The notes under the pieces are model-generated. The model saw only the letters and a program-made list of their open reading frames with translations. It was not told where the DNA came from and searched no databases. DNA of 64,000 bases from Bifidobacterium breve (GTDB taxonomy: Bacteria > Actinomycetota > Acidimicrobiia > Acidimicrobiales > Ilumatobacteraceae). Positions 26,714-34,945 of the stretch are shown piece by piece. The DNA lies in contig CAMAWR010000006.1 in assembly GCA_945862045.1 (NCBI GenBank), positions 1 through 64,000 of the forward strand, read 5' to 3'. A program made the translations under genes and the position numbers. Every line of letters starts with the position of its first letter. Positions within the stretch are counted from its first letter, which is position 1.

Positions 26714-26977
26714 ATGTCGACAAAAACGCTCACCATCCAATTGAAGAAATCATCGAAGGCCTCTGCAGAGGTAGTCGCCAACCAACTGATTGCGCTACGC
26801 GCCGAGCGTGGTTTTTCGCAAGCCCACCTCGCCGAACTTGCGGGTGTCGACAGAAAAACCATCAACCGAATTGAAAATGGTCATTTCTCGCCATCACTCG
26901 ACACTCTTACCCGCCTGAGCGTGGTGTTGAAGTGCCGTCTCTCTGCCTTGGTTGATACCAAACGCACGAGTCGCTAA
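26714..26977 (+). CDS. Small Xre-family helix-turn-helix regulator
   Basis: 87 aa. The N-terminal ~20 residues are Lys-rich (LTIQLKKSSKASAEVV), followed by an HTH_3 domain: QLIALRAERGFSQAHLAEL, AGVDRKTINRIENGH and SPSLDTLTRLSVVL. ATG 26714 is preferred, with AGAGGA about 7 bases upstream. Alone between two convergent or divergent metabolic genes. No toxin-like partner is visible, so an antitoxin role is not supported. Confidence 0.85.
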   Translation: MSTKTLTIQLKKSSKASAEVVANQLIALRAERGFSQAHLAELAGVDRKTINRIENGHFSPSLDTLTRLSVVLKCRLSALVDTKRTSR

Positions 26978-26982
26978 CCACC

Positions 26983-27000
26983 GTCGAACCTCGGTTCAAC
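26983..27000. terminator. Possible hairpin between convergent genes
   Basis: GTCGAACC (26983-26990) faces GGTTCAAC (26993-27000) across two bases; 7 of 8 positions pair. It lies between the HTH stop and the acyl-CoA synthetase stop. No T-run, so weak. Confidence 0.3.
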
Positions 27001-27003
27001 GCC

Positions 27004-28710
27004 TCAGCGGCGATCGGCCTGCAGGGTGCCGTTCACGATTTGCTCACGTAGTTCTCGCTTCAGAAACTTACCGGCCGCATTGCGCGGCAAGGGTTCGCCC
27101 ATCAGCACCACATGAGCCGGAATCTTGAACGCCGCAATCTTGCCGTCGAGAAAGTTCCACAGTTCGACTGGCGTGATTGATGCACCCTGCTTCGGGTACA
27201 ACGCCACGGCGACTTCTTCGCCGAGGCGCTCGTGGGGCACGCCGAACACGGCTGCTTCGTGCACGGCGGGGTGCTCGTAGATGGCATGTTCCACCTCGGC
27301 GCCATACACATTTTCGCCGGCCCGCAGAATCATGTCTTTGGCGCGGTCTTCGATATAGACAAAACCCTCGTCATCGATGCGGCCGATGTCGCCCGAGCGC
27401 AGCCAGCCATCAACGATGGTTTCGGCGGTGGCCTCGGGCTTGTTCCAATACCCACGAATGAGCATCGGCCCAGACATCCAGATCTCGCCGGTTTTACCTG
27501 CGGGAAGTGCCGCGCCGTTGTCGTCACGAATCTCCACCAACATGGGTGGTGCACAACGGCCAGTGCTAGTCGGGTGCGACACATAGTCGTGGCCGCGGTT
27601 GCCGGGGCCAAACGCATTGGTTTCGGTCATGCCGTAGCCAAGTTGTGGGCCACCTTTTTTGAAACTGTCGGCCACTTTGTGTACGAGAGCCGCTGGTGCT
27701 GGCGCACCACCGCCACCCACCGAACGCAGCGACGACGTGTCGTACTTGGCAAAGTCAGGGTGATTCACCAAGTCCCAACTCTGCGTCGGCACGCCGATGA
27801 AGTTCGTGATCTGTTCATTCTCGATGATTTCCAGGGCTTTACCGGCATCCCATTTGTACATGATGACCAGTTTTAAGCCCGCCACGAAACAGCTCATCAA
27901 CACCGCAACACACCCAGTTACGTGAAACAACGGCACGATCAGAATGAACGACGGCGGGAACGGATCTGGTTCAGGTTTCACCGTCGCACGGATGCCTTCG
28001 ATTGCCTGACGTGCAGAAAACGCCATCAATGCACTGATCACCGCGCGATGCGTCGACACTGCACCCTTCGGGCGACCGGTGGTGCCAGAGGTGTACAAAA
28101 TCGTTGCATCGTCATCAGGGAGAATCTCCACTGCAGGTGCTGCAACCCCGAGTTCGAGCGCGGTCTCCCAACGGTCGTGACCGGCTGACGAAGGCAGTTC
28201 CGAGCGCACCAGCAACACCTGAATGCCGAGGTCAGCGAATGTCTTGCGGGCATTTTCTAATCGTTGGTCGTCGCAGATCAGCACCTTGGCGCCAGAGTCG
28301 CGCAGGGCGTAGTCGGTTTCGTCTTCGGTCCACCATGAGTTCATTGACACCGACACACCGCCAGCAATCACGATGCCGGCAAAGGCCATTGCCCACTCCG
28401 GGTAGTTGCGCATGGCTACAGCAACGCGATCGCCTTTATTGATGCCGTACACATTCACCAAACGGTGGGCCAGGGCATCCACCTGCTCGAAGGTTTTGGC
28501 AAACGACCAGCGTTCGCCTTCATAGACGAGGAAATCTTTGTCGCCGTGCCCGCGGGCCAAGCCGAAAATTTGTGTGAGGTTGGCTGGCGCATGCTTGAAC
28601 ACCGCCATATTCACCCCACGGACCTCGGCTTCCACCAGTTCGAACATCTGCCCTGGCGAGTGCACTGCGGCGATGGCGTCGTTCCAAGAAAGACCTGCTG
28701 GTGTTGTCAT
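27004..28710 (-). CDS. Acyl-CoA synthetase (AMP-forming, FadD-like)
   Basis: ANL-family ligase, 568 aa, activating a carboxylic acid as acyl-AMP then acyl-CoA. P-loop ILYTSGTTGRPKGAVSTH, the YGMTETNAFG motif, ADP-binding LRSGDIGRIDDEGFVYIEDR with the hinge region DMILRAGENVYGAEVE, and the C-terminal catalytic Lys in PRNAAGKFLKRELR are present. Start ATG 28710 has GAGGGGG 7 bases upstream; in-frame codons further up run into the tRNA and are not coding. The acyl chain cannot be predicted from sequence. Confidence 0.93.
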   Translation of the reverse strand: MTTPAGLSWNDAIAAVHSPGQMFELVEAEVRGVNMAVFKHAPANLTQIFGLARGHGDKDFLVYEGERWSFAKTFEQVDALAHRLVNVYGINKGDRVAVAMRNYPEWAMAFAGIVIAGGVSVSMNSWWTEDETDYALRDSGAKVLICDDQRLENARKTFADLGIQVLLVRSELPSSAGHDRWETALELGVAAPAVEILPDDDATILYTSGTTGRPKGAVSTHRAVISALMAFSARQAIEGIRATVKPEPDPFPPSFILIVPLFHVTGCVAVLMSCFVAGLKLVIMYKWDAGKALEIIENEQITNFIGVPTQSWDLVNHPDFAKYDTSSLRSVGGGGAPAPAALVHKVADSFKKGGPQLGYGMTETNAFGPGNRGHDYVSHPTSTGRCAPPMLVEIRDDNGAALPAGKTGEIWMSGPMLIRGYWNKPEATAETIVDGWLRSGDIGRIDDEGFVYIEDRAKDMILRAGENVYGAEVEHAIYEHPAVHEAAVFGVPHERLGEEVAVALYPKQGASITPVELWNFLDGKIAAFKIPAHVVLMGEPLPRNAAGKFLKRELREQIVNGTLQADRR

Positions 28711-28779
28711 TGTGAGCCCCCTCACCACCACCGGTGGTGGTCTTGAGTATTGCTCACCCGCCCACCGTGGCGCTACTTG

Positions 28780-28852
28780 TGGAGCTGAGGGGAATTGAAC
28801 CCCTGGCCTGTACATTGCGAACGTACCGCTCTACCAACTGAGCTACAGCCCC
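28780..28852 (-). tRNA. tRNA-Ala (anticodon CGC)
   Basis: 73-base cloverleaf on the minus strand: acceptor GGGGCTG pairing with CAGCTCC, including the alanine identity pair G3-U70. D arm GCTC/GAGC, anticodon stem GTACG/TGTAC with loop TTCGCAA (anticodon CGC at 28817-28819, reading GCG), and T arm AGGGG/CCCCT around TTCAATT. Discriminator A73; CCA is not encoded. Confidence 0.95.
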
Positions 28853-28862
28853 GCGGGCGCTT

Positions 28863-28868
28863 ACGCTA
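28863..28868 (-). promoter_or_regulatory. Candidate -10 box TAGCGT for tRNA-Ala
   Basis: On the minus strand TAGCGT ends 10 bases before the mature tRNA 5' end, placing the start a few bases upstream of the tRNA. Confidence 0.35.
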
Positions 28869-28872
28869 CCGC

Positions 28873-29427
28873 TTAGGCAACGCGGCGGAACTGGCGGCGA
28901 TAACGCTCGTGATCGCGCTTCACTCGCCACTGCACCAACACATAGCAATACGCCGCAGTGGCCAACGCCGCCACGGTGAAGATCCACACAAAAAACATCT
29001 CTCGCATCGCAAGCGCCAACAACAGCGACACACCAGTGGTGCCAGCCGAGCCCAACAACCAGTTTTGGCGACGACGCCGAACGAGCTCGCGCTCAAAGAA
29101 CTCGCCTTCAAAGCGGGCATGCTGGCGGGTGCCACGCGGATGCACCACCGACGAAGTGGCATGGCCCACCTGACGCAACGGACGACCCACCGCCCGGGCG
29201 GCAGGGGCAAATGGGCGGGCAGCGTCGCGCAGCGGGTTGCGCATCGAGCCCACTGGCATCGAACTCGAACGAGGCAGCCCACGGCCGCCCTGCTGGAGCG
29301 ACGACAACTGGCGGCGAAACTGGGTGACGGAGGTGGTTGGCGAGTTACGCAGGCGTGAACGCACCAGTGGGGGCACTAACACGGCTGCCCAGGCGGCAGC
29401 GACAAGCAGCAGAATCAGGTTGCCCAT
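28873..29427 (-). CDS. Conserved actinobacterial membrane protein (Rv0996-like, tentative)
   Basis: 184 aa. N-terminal hydrophobic helix (MGNLILLLVAAAWAAVLVPP) then a basic RSRLRNS stretch, a long basic, Ser/Arg-rich cytoplasmic part (about 25-120), and a two-helix hairpin (about 125-165, GVSLLLALAMREMFFVWIF and AALATAAYCYVLVQW), ending in a basic tail. The MGNLILLLVAAAW start is familiar from actinobacterial proteins encoded near galU-moeA-rimJ, and moeA and galU are indeed close by. No enzymatic motif is visible; the function is unknown. Confidence 0.75.
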   Translation of the reverse strand: MGNLILLLVAAAWAAVLVPPLVRSRLRNSPTTSVTQFRRQLSSLQQGGRGLPRSSSMPVGSMRNPLRDAARPFAPAARAVGRPLRQVGHATSSVVHPRGTRQHARFEGEFFERELVRRRRQNWLLGSAGTTGVSLLLALAMREMFFVWIFTVAALATAAYCYVLVQWRVKRDHERYRRQFRRVA

Positions 29428-29531
29428 ACGGTGCGCTTAGTCTATGACGGTTTGATGACGGCCAGCAGGCTGCCCCAGCAGGCTGCCCCAGCCCCCTTGC
29501 CCCAGCCCCATTGAGGCCGGCCTCAGCCTGG

Positions 29532-30014
29532 TTACTGGGCGGCGCGACGGTACGTGCCCTGGCGCCCACCCGACTTTTCCCACAGGGTGAGGTCGCCGAT
29601 GACCATTTCGCGGTCGGCACTTTTGCACATGTCATAGATAGTCAGGGCGGCCACCGAGCACGCGTGCAGGGCTTCCATTTCCACCCCGGTGCGATCGATG
29701 GTGTCCACATGACACTCGACCGCCACCCACGTGTCGCCGATTTCGAAGTTGATCGTGACGGCACCAATCAACAGCGGATGACACAACGGAATAATGTCGC
29801 TGGTGCGCTTGGCAGCCTGGATGCCCGCCACGCGAGCCACTGCCAACACGTCACCTTTTTTTACTTCGCGATTTGCGACAGCCGCGGTGGTTGCCGGCTG
29901 CATGAACACTTTGCAGCGCGCCACAGCACGACGATGAGTGGGCTCTTTGGGTGTTACATCCACCATGCGGGCGCGGCCCAGTGGGTCGAGGTGTGAAAAC
30001 TGGGCATCAGACAC
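29532..30014 (-). CDS. moaC: Cyclic pyranopterin monophosphate synthase MoaC
   Basis: Second half of the first step of molybdenum cofactor synthesis, making cPMP from the MoaA product. 160 aa. Family motifs: ARMVDVTPKEPTHRRAVA, VKKGDVLAVARVAGIQAAK, DIIPLCHPLLIGAVTINF and HVDTIDRTGVEMEALHAC with TIYDMCKSADREM. GTG start at 30014, two bases after the moaA stop, so moaA-moaC are cotranscribed. Provides MoCo for the cox enzymes encoded 7-20 kb upstream. Confidence 0.96.
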   Translation of the reverse strand: MSDAQFSHLDPLGRARMVDVTPKEPTHRRAVARCKVFMQPATTAAVANREVKKGDVLAVARVAGIQAAKRTSDIIPLCHPLLIGAVTINFEIGDTWVAVECHVDTIDRTGVEMEALHACSVAALTIYDMCKSADREMVIGDLTLWEKSGGRQGTYRRAAQ

Positions 30015-30016
30015 GG

Positions 30017-31054
30017 TCAGCCGCCGATTTGGCTCATTGATCGACGCGGACGAACGAACGACACCTGACCGATGGTGTGGCCCGCCCACTTCTCGCCTAC
30101 CGCACGACGCAACAACGCTTCGATGGCATCGTCGGTGGCATCGTTGCGCAAGAGTGTCCGCACGTCGAATTCGTCGGTGGCAAACAAACACGTGCGAAAC
30201 TGCCCGTCGGCGGTGAGTCGCACCCGATCGCAATCGCCGCAGAACGGCTTGGTAACCGTCGGTATCACACCCACCGTGCCCTTGCCGTCGAGATATCGCC
30301 AGCGATCAGCCGGTGCCGCACCACGACTCGCAATCTGCTCGAGCGCAAACACCTGATCGATGGTCGACACGATCTCGTCTTGTCCGACCACCGCGTTGTT
30401 CAACCAGCCGCCTTGGGCATCAAGCGGCATGAACTCGATGAAACGCACCTCAATGTTTTTTTCACGACCAAACGTGGCGAGGGCGACAATTTCGTCGTCG
30501 TTCACCCCGCGTTGCACGACGGCATTCACCTTTACCGGCGCCATACCCGCTGCGATCGCAGCATCGATACCTTCCAGCACCGAAGCGAGTTCGTCACGCT
30601 TGGTGATCTGCTTGAACTTTTCGCGATTCAACGTGTCGAGGCTCACGTTGATGCGCGTCAAACCTGCGCGCTTCAAGTCGGCGGCCACCAATGCAAGCGT
30701 GGCGCCATTGGTGGTGACAGCCAGGTCGATGGGCTGGCCAGCCAACGGCGAATCGGCGGTGGCAGGCACGGTGAGCACGGCGAGTGCAGAGATCAGTTTC
30801 GTAAGGTGGGCCCGCACGGTGGGCTCGCCACCCGTGAGGCGTATGCCATCCACCCCGAAGCGCTCGACACAGATGCGCGCAACGCGGGCGATTTCTTCAT
30901 AGGTCAACACTTCGGTACGCGGCAGCCACACCATGCCCTCTTCGGGCATGCAATACGTGCAGCGAAAGTTGCAGCGGTCGGTTACCGAAATGCGCAAGTC
31001 GCGCACTGCACGACCGTACGAGTCAATGAGTTCGGGCTTGGCCGCGCTCGACAT
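30017..31054 (-). CDS. moaA: GTP 3',8-cyclase MoaA (radical SAM)
   Basis: Radical-SAM enzyme starting MoCo synthesis. 345 aa. N-terminal cluster Cys28, Cys32 and Cys35 (DRCNFRCTYCMPEEG), the GGEPTVR motif near 75, and the C-terminal cluster in CGDCDRVRLTADGQFRTCLFA. The terminal double Gly (SQIGG) needed for activity is present. ATG at 31054 with TAGGCT exactly 6 bases upstream on the minus strand, so probably leaderless. Confidence 0.97.
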   Translation of the reverse strand: MSSAAKPELIDSYGRAVRDLRISVTDRCNFRCTYCMPEEGMVWLPRTEVLTYEEIARVARICVERFGVDGIRLTGGEPTVRAHLTKLISALAVLTVPATADSPLAGQPIDLAVTTNGATLALVAADLKRAGLTRINVSLDTLNREKFKQITKRDELASVLEGIDAAIAAGMAPVKVNAVVQRGVNDDEIVALATFGREKNIEVRFIEFMPLDAQGGWLNNAVVGQDEIVSTIDQVFALEQIASRGAAPADRWRYLDGKGTVGVIPTVTKPFCGDCDRVRLTADGQFRTCLFATDEFDVRTLLRNDATDDAIEALLRRAVGEKWAGHTIGQVSFVRPRRSMSQIGG

Positions 31055-31060
31055 GGCGAA

Positions 31061-31066
31061 AGCCTA
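31061..31066 (-). promoter_or_regulatory. Candidate -10 box TAGGCT for leaderless moaA
   Basis: Minus-strand TAGGCT followed by six bases (TTCGCC) and the moaA ATG. The tldD gene has the same TAGGCT plus a near-identical CTCGCC spacer, so the pattern is not isolated. Confidence 0.45.
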
Positions 31067-31087
31067 CGCCCGATGAGTGATGCCGCG

Positions 31088-32302
31088 TCAGGCGAACAAC
31101 AGCACATCCACGCTGCCGCCAGCATCGACACCGGCGCCGTCAGGCACGCATGCCAGGCCATTGGCCGCCGCGGTGGCTGCCAGTTGATGGCTGCCCTGCG
31201 GGCCCGAGTCGCGCACATGCAGTCGCCCGTCGTCGGCAAAATGGGCGAACACACGCATGAAATGCACTTTGCCGTCGGGCTTGCGTCGCAGCGGTGCATC
31301 GGCCACGGCGCGAATGGTCGGGCGCAGCAAATCCTGCGTGTGCCCCATCATCTTGCGCAACGCGGGGCGCGCGAGCAACTCGAAACTGATCATCGACGAC
31401 ACGGGGTTACCGGGCAAACCAAACACGGGCACACGCCGTTGTGCGTCGCTGAGCAATCCGAAGGCAAACGGCTTGGCTGGTTTCACCGCCATCTGCATCC
31501 AGTGCATTTCGGCGATGCGCGACAGCACGGCCTTGACCACGTCAAAGTCGCCCATGCTCACACCACCACTGGTGACGATTGCATCGTGCGTGCTCGCGGC
31601 GTGGCGCAGGGTGCGCTCGAGCAGCGCTTCGTCGTCGGCGATCACACCAAGATTGGTCACCTCGCATTGCGAACCTGCAATCAGAATCTCGAGCATCGTG
31701 AGATTGCTTTCACGAATTTGGCCGCGGCTAAGCAGCGAGCCGTCGGTGACAAGTTCATCACCAGTGGACAGCAACGCCACTTTGGCCCGCGGATACACCA
31801 GCACCTGGCGGGCATTCATGCTCGACAACACACCTGCCCCGGCGGCATTCAGCACGCTGCCTGCGCTAAACACCGTGTCGCCGGCGCGCACATCATCGGC
31901 AATGGGTCGCACCGCTGCACCAACGGCAACCGACTTGCCGACCTGCACACGATCGCGGGTTGGCTGCTGGCAATCTTCGACCATCACCACGGCATCGGCA
32001 CCGGTGGGCATCGGCGCACCAGTCATAATGCGTAGCGCTTCGCCCGCACCCACGTGCCACTCGGTGCCGTCACCGGCTGCACACGTGCCAATCACGTGCA
32101 GCTCCACCGGCACGTGTGCAACATCGGCTGCACGCACCGCAAAACCATCCACGGCCGTGTTTGCGAACGGCGGCACGTGTTCACTAGCCACCACGTCTTG
32201 CGCCAGCACCAACCCAGCGGCAAGATTGCAGGCAATCTGCACCGGGGCAAGCGGTGCAACCCCGTCGAGCACACGTTGTTGCGCTTCGCTAAGCGGGATC
32301 AT
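31088..32302 (-). CDS. moeA: Molybdopterin molybdenumtransferase MoeA
   Basis: Inserts molybdate into MPT-AMP. 404 aa. N-terminal IPLSEAQQRVLDGVAPL and PPFANTAVDGFAVRA, the MoCF-biosynthesis core with STGDELV, GGVSMGDFDVVKAVL, and KPAKPFAFGLL then GLPGNPVSSMISFELL, and C-terminal domain IV. ATG 32302 with TACCGT 7 bases upstream; in-frame codons further up are antisense to the next gene. Sits 33 bases upstream of moaA in the same direction, though moaA has its own -10. Confidence 0.96.
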   Translation of the reverse strand: MIPLSEAQQRVLDGVAPLAPVQIACNLAAGLVLAQDVVASEHVPPFANTAVDGFAVRAADVAHVPVELHVIGTCAAGDGTEWHVGAGEALRIMTGAPMPTGADAVVMVEDCQQPTRDRVQVGKSVAVGAAVRPIADDVRAGDTVFSAGSVLNAAGAGVLSSMNARQVLVYPRAKVALLSTGDELVTDGSLLSRGQIRESNLTMLEILIAGSQCEVTNLGVIADDEALLERTLRHAASTHDAIVTSGGVSMGDFDVVKAVLSRIAEMHWMQMAVKPAKPFAFGLLSDAQRRVPVFGLPGNPVSSMISFELLARPALRKMMGHTQDLLRPTIRAVADAPLRRKPDGKVHFMRVFAHFADDGRLHVRDSGPQGSHQLAATAAANGLACVPDGAGVDAGGSVDVLLFA

Positions 32303-32348
32303 CACTTGGACGGTAACTGGCGCGCAGCCTGTCGTGCGAGGCTGTGAT

Positions 32349-32921
32349 GTGGCCACTTTTGCCCCGTTTCCACAGTCGCCGCTGCATGTTGCCTGGGATG
32401 TTGCCGACGGCTCGACCAGCGAACTTGAAGTGCGGTTTGAAAACGAAGGCTGGACAGCCGAAGGCACGCTCGGCAACGACCAGGCACAATTCGTGATTCG
32501 ACTCTCGGCAACATTCATCGTGCAGCAGTTCATGCTGTTTCGCGATATGGACGAACCCGACTTGTGGCTGGGCCGCGACCACTCCGGGCACTGGGGCGAA
32601 ATGAACGGCGCTCATCGCCCCGAACTTGACGGCTGCACCGACATCGAATTACGCATGAGCCCGTTCACCACGTCGGCCACCATCAAACGTCTGCCATTCC
32701 ACGACTCGCACGCTGCCAACATCACGGTTGCGGTGGTGGATGTGGAGACTCTCGAAGTGTCGGTTCAACAACGCACCTTCGCCCGACTTGACGCCCGCCG
32801 TTGGCGATATCTGAGCCCCTATTCAGCGCGCGCAGTCGAAGCCGACCTCGACGAATACGGTTTGGTGCTCAACGAGCCGGGTGCGTTTACTCGACGAGTG
32901 CTTGATACACCAGATTCTTGA
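32349..32921 (+). CDS. Putative glycolipid-binding family protein
   Basis: 190 aa, matching the family once called DUF1089: EVRFENEGWTAEGTL, a FRDMDEPDLWLGRDHSGHW strand pair, LDGCTDIELRMSPFTT, and a C-terminal RYLSPYSARAVEADLDEYGLV. Homologues adopt a barrel thought to bind glycolipid; no catalytic motif. GTG at 32349 is the likely start (GAGGCT 5 bases upstream). The frame upstream is antisense to moeA. Its 3' end overlaps the converging hydrolase by 35 bases. Confidence 0.8.
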   Translation: MATFAPFPQSPLHVAWDVADGSTSELEVRFENEGWTAEGTLGNDQAQFVIRLSATFIVQQFMLFRDMDEPDLWLGRDHSGHWGEMNGAHRPELDGCTDIELRMSPFTTSATIKRLPFHDSHAANITVAVVDVETLEVSVQQRTFARLDARRWRYLSPYSARAVEADLDEYGLVLNEPGAFTRRVLDTPDS

Positions 32922-34122
32922 AGTACGGCCGAATCGGCCACGTGCTCGACGGCAACAGTTGCGTATAGAACGCAGCGGTGATGCCCGCCAGATGATCCAC
33001 CCAAAACGTGGTACTGGCCGCCCCGCCCCAACCAAAGTCGCCGAGCGAGCCGTGCACCTTGGCCTTGGCCGGGTTCACCAACACCGAGAACCCCAACCCG
33101 AAACCCACACCGTCATACGTCGTTTCAGCGTCCAGGGGTCGGCCGAACTCTGACAAGTCCATGTTGTTGGGAAGATGGTTGGACGTCATCAACCGCAACG
33201 TGCGCGACGACAACAGACGCGAACCATCGAGTTCACCACCGTTGGCCAACATCAACATAAATCGGTGGTAGTCGTGTGCCGTCGATACCAATCCGCCACC
33301 ACCACCCAAGAGCGAGGGGCTGTGCAGCGCGGCTTTGCCCATGGCATCGAGGCGCTTGGCCTGTTTGGTCGCCGGGTCGGGTTGATACAGCGCCGCAAGC
33401 CGACTGGCATTGCCTGTGGGCACAAAAAAGCCGCTGTCGCGCATGCCGAGTGGTCCAAAAATTCGCTGCGAGAAAAACTCGTCGAGGCTCTGCCCAGAAA
33501 TCACCTCAACGAGCCGACCCACCACGTCGGTGGCCACGCTGTAGTTCCATTCGGTGCCGGGCTGAAACAGCAATGGCAGCGACGCCCACATCTCGCAGGC
33601 CTGCTCGAGGGTGGTGCCGCGTGGCGCACCCCACTCGTAGCCGGCGCGTCGATAGATGTCATCGACAGGCGACTGATACAAAAATCCGTACGTTAGCCCA
33701 GCAGTATGCGAGAGCAAATGCCACACCAACATCGGCTCGGTGATGGGCTCGGTCAACGGCTTGATGACCGAACCACCACGCCACACGCGTGCTGCACCGA
33801 ATGATGGAATGAAGTCGCTCACCTGGTCGGTAAGTAGCAGCCGGCCCTCTTCGACCAGCATCATTAGTGCCACCGACGTGATGGGCTTGGTCATCGAATA
33901 GATGCGATAGATCGTGTCGGCGTCGATCGGTAGCGAGGCTTCAACATCGCGCATGCCGTAGCGATGTTGATGGGCCACCTTGCCGTGCCGCGACACCACA
34001 AGATGAAAACCAGGCAGACGACCGTCATCCACGTATTGCTCGAAGTGGCTGTCGAGGTGTCGCAGACGCTGAGGGTCGAAACCTACATCGGTGGCACCAA
34101 CTTCGTTGACCAACGTGCTCAT
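32887..34122 (-). CDS. Serine hydrolase, beta-lactamase / class C family
   Basis: 411 aa, cytosolic-looking (no signal peptide). SxxK nucleophile motif in YRIYSMTKPITSVALMM, a Tyr motif in TEWNYSVATDVVGRLV, and C-terminal GFGLGFSVLVNP and FGWGGAASTTFWVDH resembling the HxG/GWGG region of EstB-type esterases. Function probably ester or amide hydrolysis; resistance role not supported. ATG 34122 overlaps the galU stop (ATGA), so coupled to galU. Confidence 0.88.
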   Translation of the reverse strand: MSTLVNEVGATDVGFDPQRLRHLDSHFEQYVDDGRLPGFHLVVSRHGKVAHQHRYGMRDVEASLPIDADTIYRIYSMTKPITSVALMMLVEEGRLLLTDQVSDFIPSFGAARVWRGGSVIKPLTEPITEPMLVWHLLSHTAGLTYGFLYQSPVDDIYRRAGYEWGAPRGTTLEQACEMWASLPLLFQPGTEWNYSVATDVVGRLVEVISGQSLDEFFSQRIFGPLGMRDSGFFVPTGNASRLAALYQPDPATKQAKRLDAMGKAALHSPSLLGGGGGLVSTAHDYHRFMLMLANGGELDGSRLLSSRTLRLMTSNHLPNNMDLSEFGRPLDAETTYDGVGFGLGFSVLVNPAKAKVHGSLGDFGWGGAASTTFWVDHLAGITAAFYTQLLPSSTWPIRPYFKNLVYQALVE

Positions 34123-34919
34123 CGCAGACGACCTTCCAGCCATGTTCGCAATTGCGGGCCGACGTTGCTGCGCTTCAAGGCCGCATCGATCGACGCCGTC
34201 AACATGCCCATCGGCGTGCCGGTGTCGTGCCGTGTGCACGAGATGAGCATCCCGGTGACGCCACCTTTGCGTGCATAGGCACCGATGGCGTCGCTCAATT
34301 GCAATTCGCCACCAGCAGCAGGTTTGAGTGACGCGAGATAACCAAAAATGTGACGGCTGAACACATAACGACCGATGATGACCAAATCGCTCGGTGCATC
34401 CACGGCATTCGGTTTTTCCACCACGTCACGCACGCCAACTCGACCGTTGGCATCGGGCACACCCTGGGGCGTGATGCACCCGTACGCCGATACTTCGCTG
34501 CGCCGCACACGCTTCAAACCAATTGCGGCCTGACCAGTGGCTTCGTGCTCACGCACGAGGTCTTGCAGGTGCGAACTATCACCCATCAACTCGTCGGGCA
34601 ACAACACCGCAAACGGTGCATCGCCAACCAACTCACGCGCGACCTCCACGGCGTGGCCCAACCCGCGTGGGGCATCTTGATACACCACCGTGATGCGGGC
34701 ACCACCACTTGCTTTTTCGGCAAACGCCTCGATGGCTGGCTTGGCACGATTCGAAACAAGGATGATGTGGTCGATGCCGGCGCCAATCGCTTCATCGACC
34801 GTATGTTGCAGCGACGGCGTGTCGAACACCGGCAGCAGTTCCTTGGGCACCACTTTGGTGGCTGGCAAAAAGCGGGTGCCCAGACCCGCCGCGGGAATCA
34901 CGGCAGTGCGCACGGGCAT
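34119..34919 (-). CDS. galU: UTP-glucose-1-phosphate uridylyltransferase
   Basis: Makes UDP-glucose for cell-envelope sugars. 266 aa, slightly short of the usual ~290-300. N-terminal nucleotide-binding AAGLGTRFLPATKVVPKELL, DHIILVSNRAKPAIEAF, APFAVLLPDEL, GVRDVVEKP and AGGELQLSDAI motifs are conserved. ATG at 34919 with TACGAT at 6-base spacing. Divergent from the FmdB-like gene, whose -10 overlaps. Confidence 0.94.
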   Translation of the reverse strand: MPVRTAVIPAAGLGTRFLPATKVVPKELLPVFDTPSLQHTVDEAIGAGIDHIILVSNRAKPAIEAFAEKASGGARITVVYQDAPRGLGHAVEVARELVGDAPFAVLLPDELMGDSSHLQDLVREHEATGQAAIGLKRVRRSEVSAYGCITPQGVPDANGRVGVRDVVEKPNAVDAPSDLVIIGRYVFSRHIFGYLASLKPAAGGELQLSDAIGAYARKGGVTGMLISCTRHDTGTPMGMLTASIDAALKRSNVGPQLRTWLEGRLR

Positions 34920-34925
34920 TGCCTC

Positions 34926-34935
34926 ATCGTAGACT
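34926..34935. promoter_or_regulatory. Overlapping divergent -10 boxes of galU and the FmdB-like gene
   Basis: ATCGTAGACT contains TAGACT (34930-34935) for the plus-strand gene and, on the minus strand, TACGAT (34926-34931) for galU. They share the TA at 34930-34931. Spacing is 6 bases to the galU ATG and 10 to the FmdB-like ATG. Confidence 0.5.
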
Positions 34936-34945
34936 TTGTTGCCCT

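Noticed and set aside
26714-26977. HTH gene as part of a toxin-antitoxin pair
   Set aside because: No small partner gene on either side.
28711-28815. Upstream extension of the acyl-CoA synthetase
   Set aside because: Runs into the tRNA-Ala gene; ATG 28710 has a strong Shine-Dalgarno.
30077-32035. 652-codon open frame on the plus strand over moaA and moeA
   Set aside because: Antisense shadow; moaA and moeA motifs are unambiguous.
31257-32348. Upstream extension of the glycolipid-binding protein
   Set aside because: Antisense to moeA and without family similarity.
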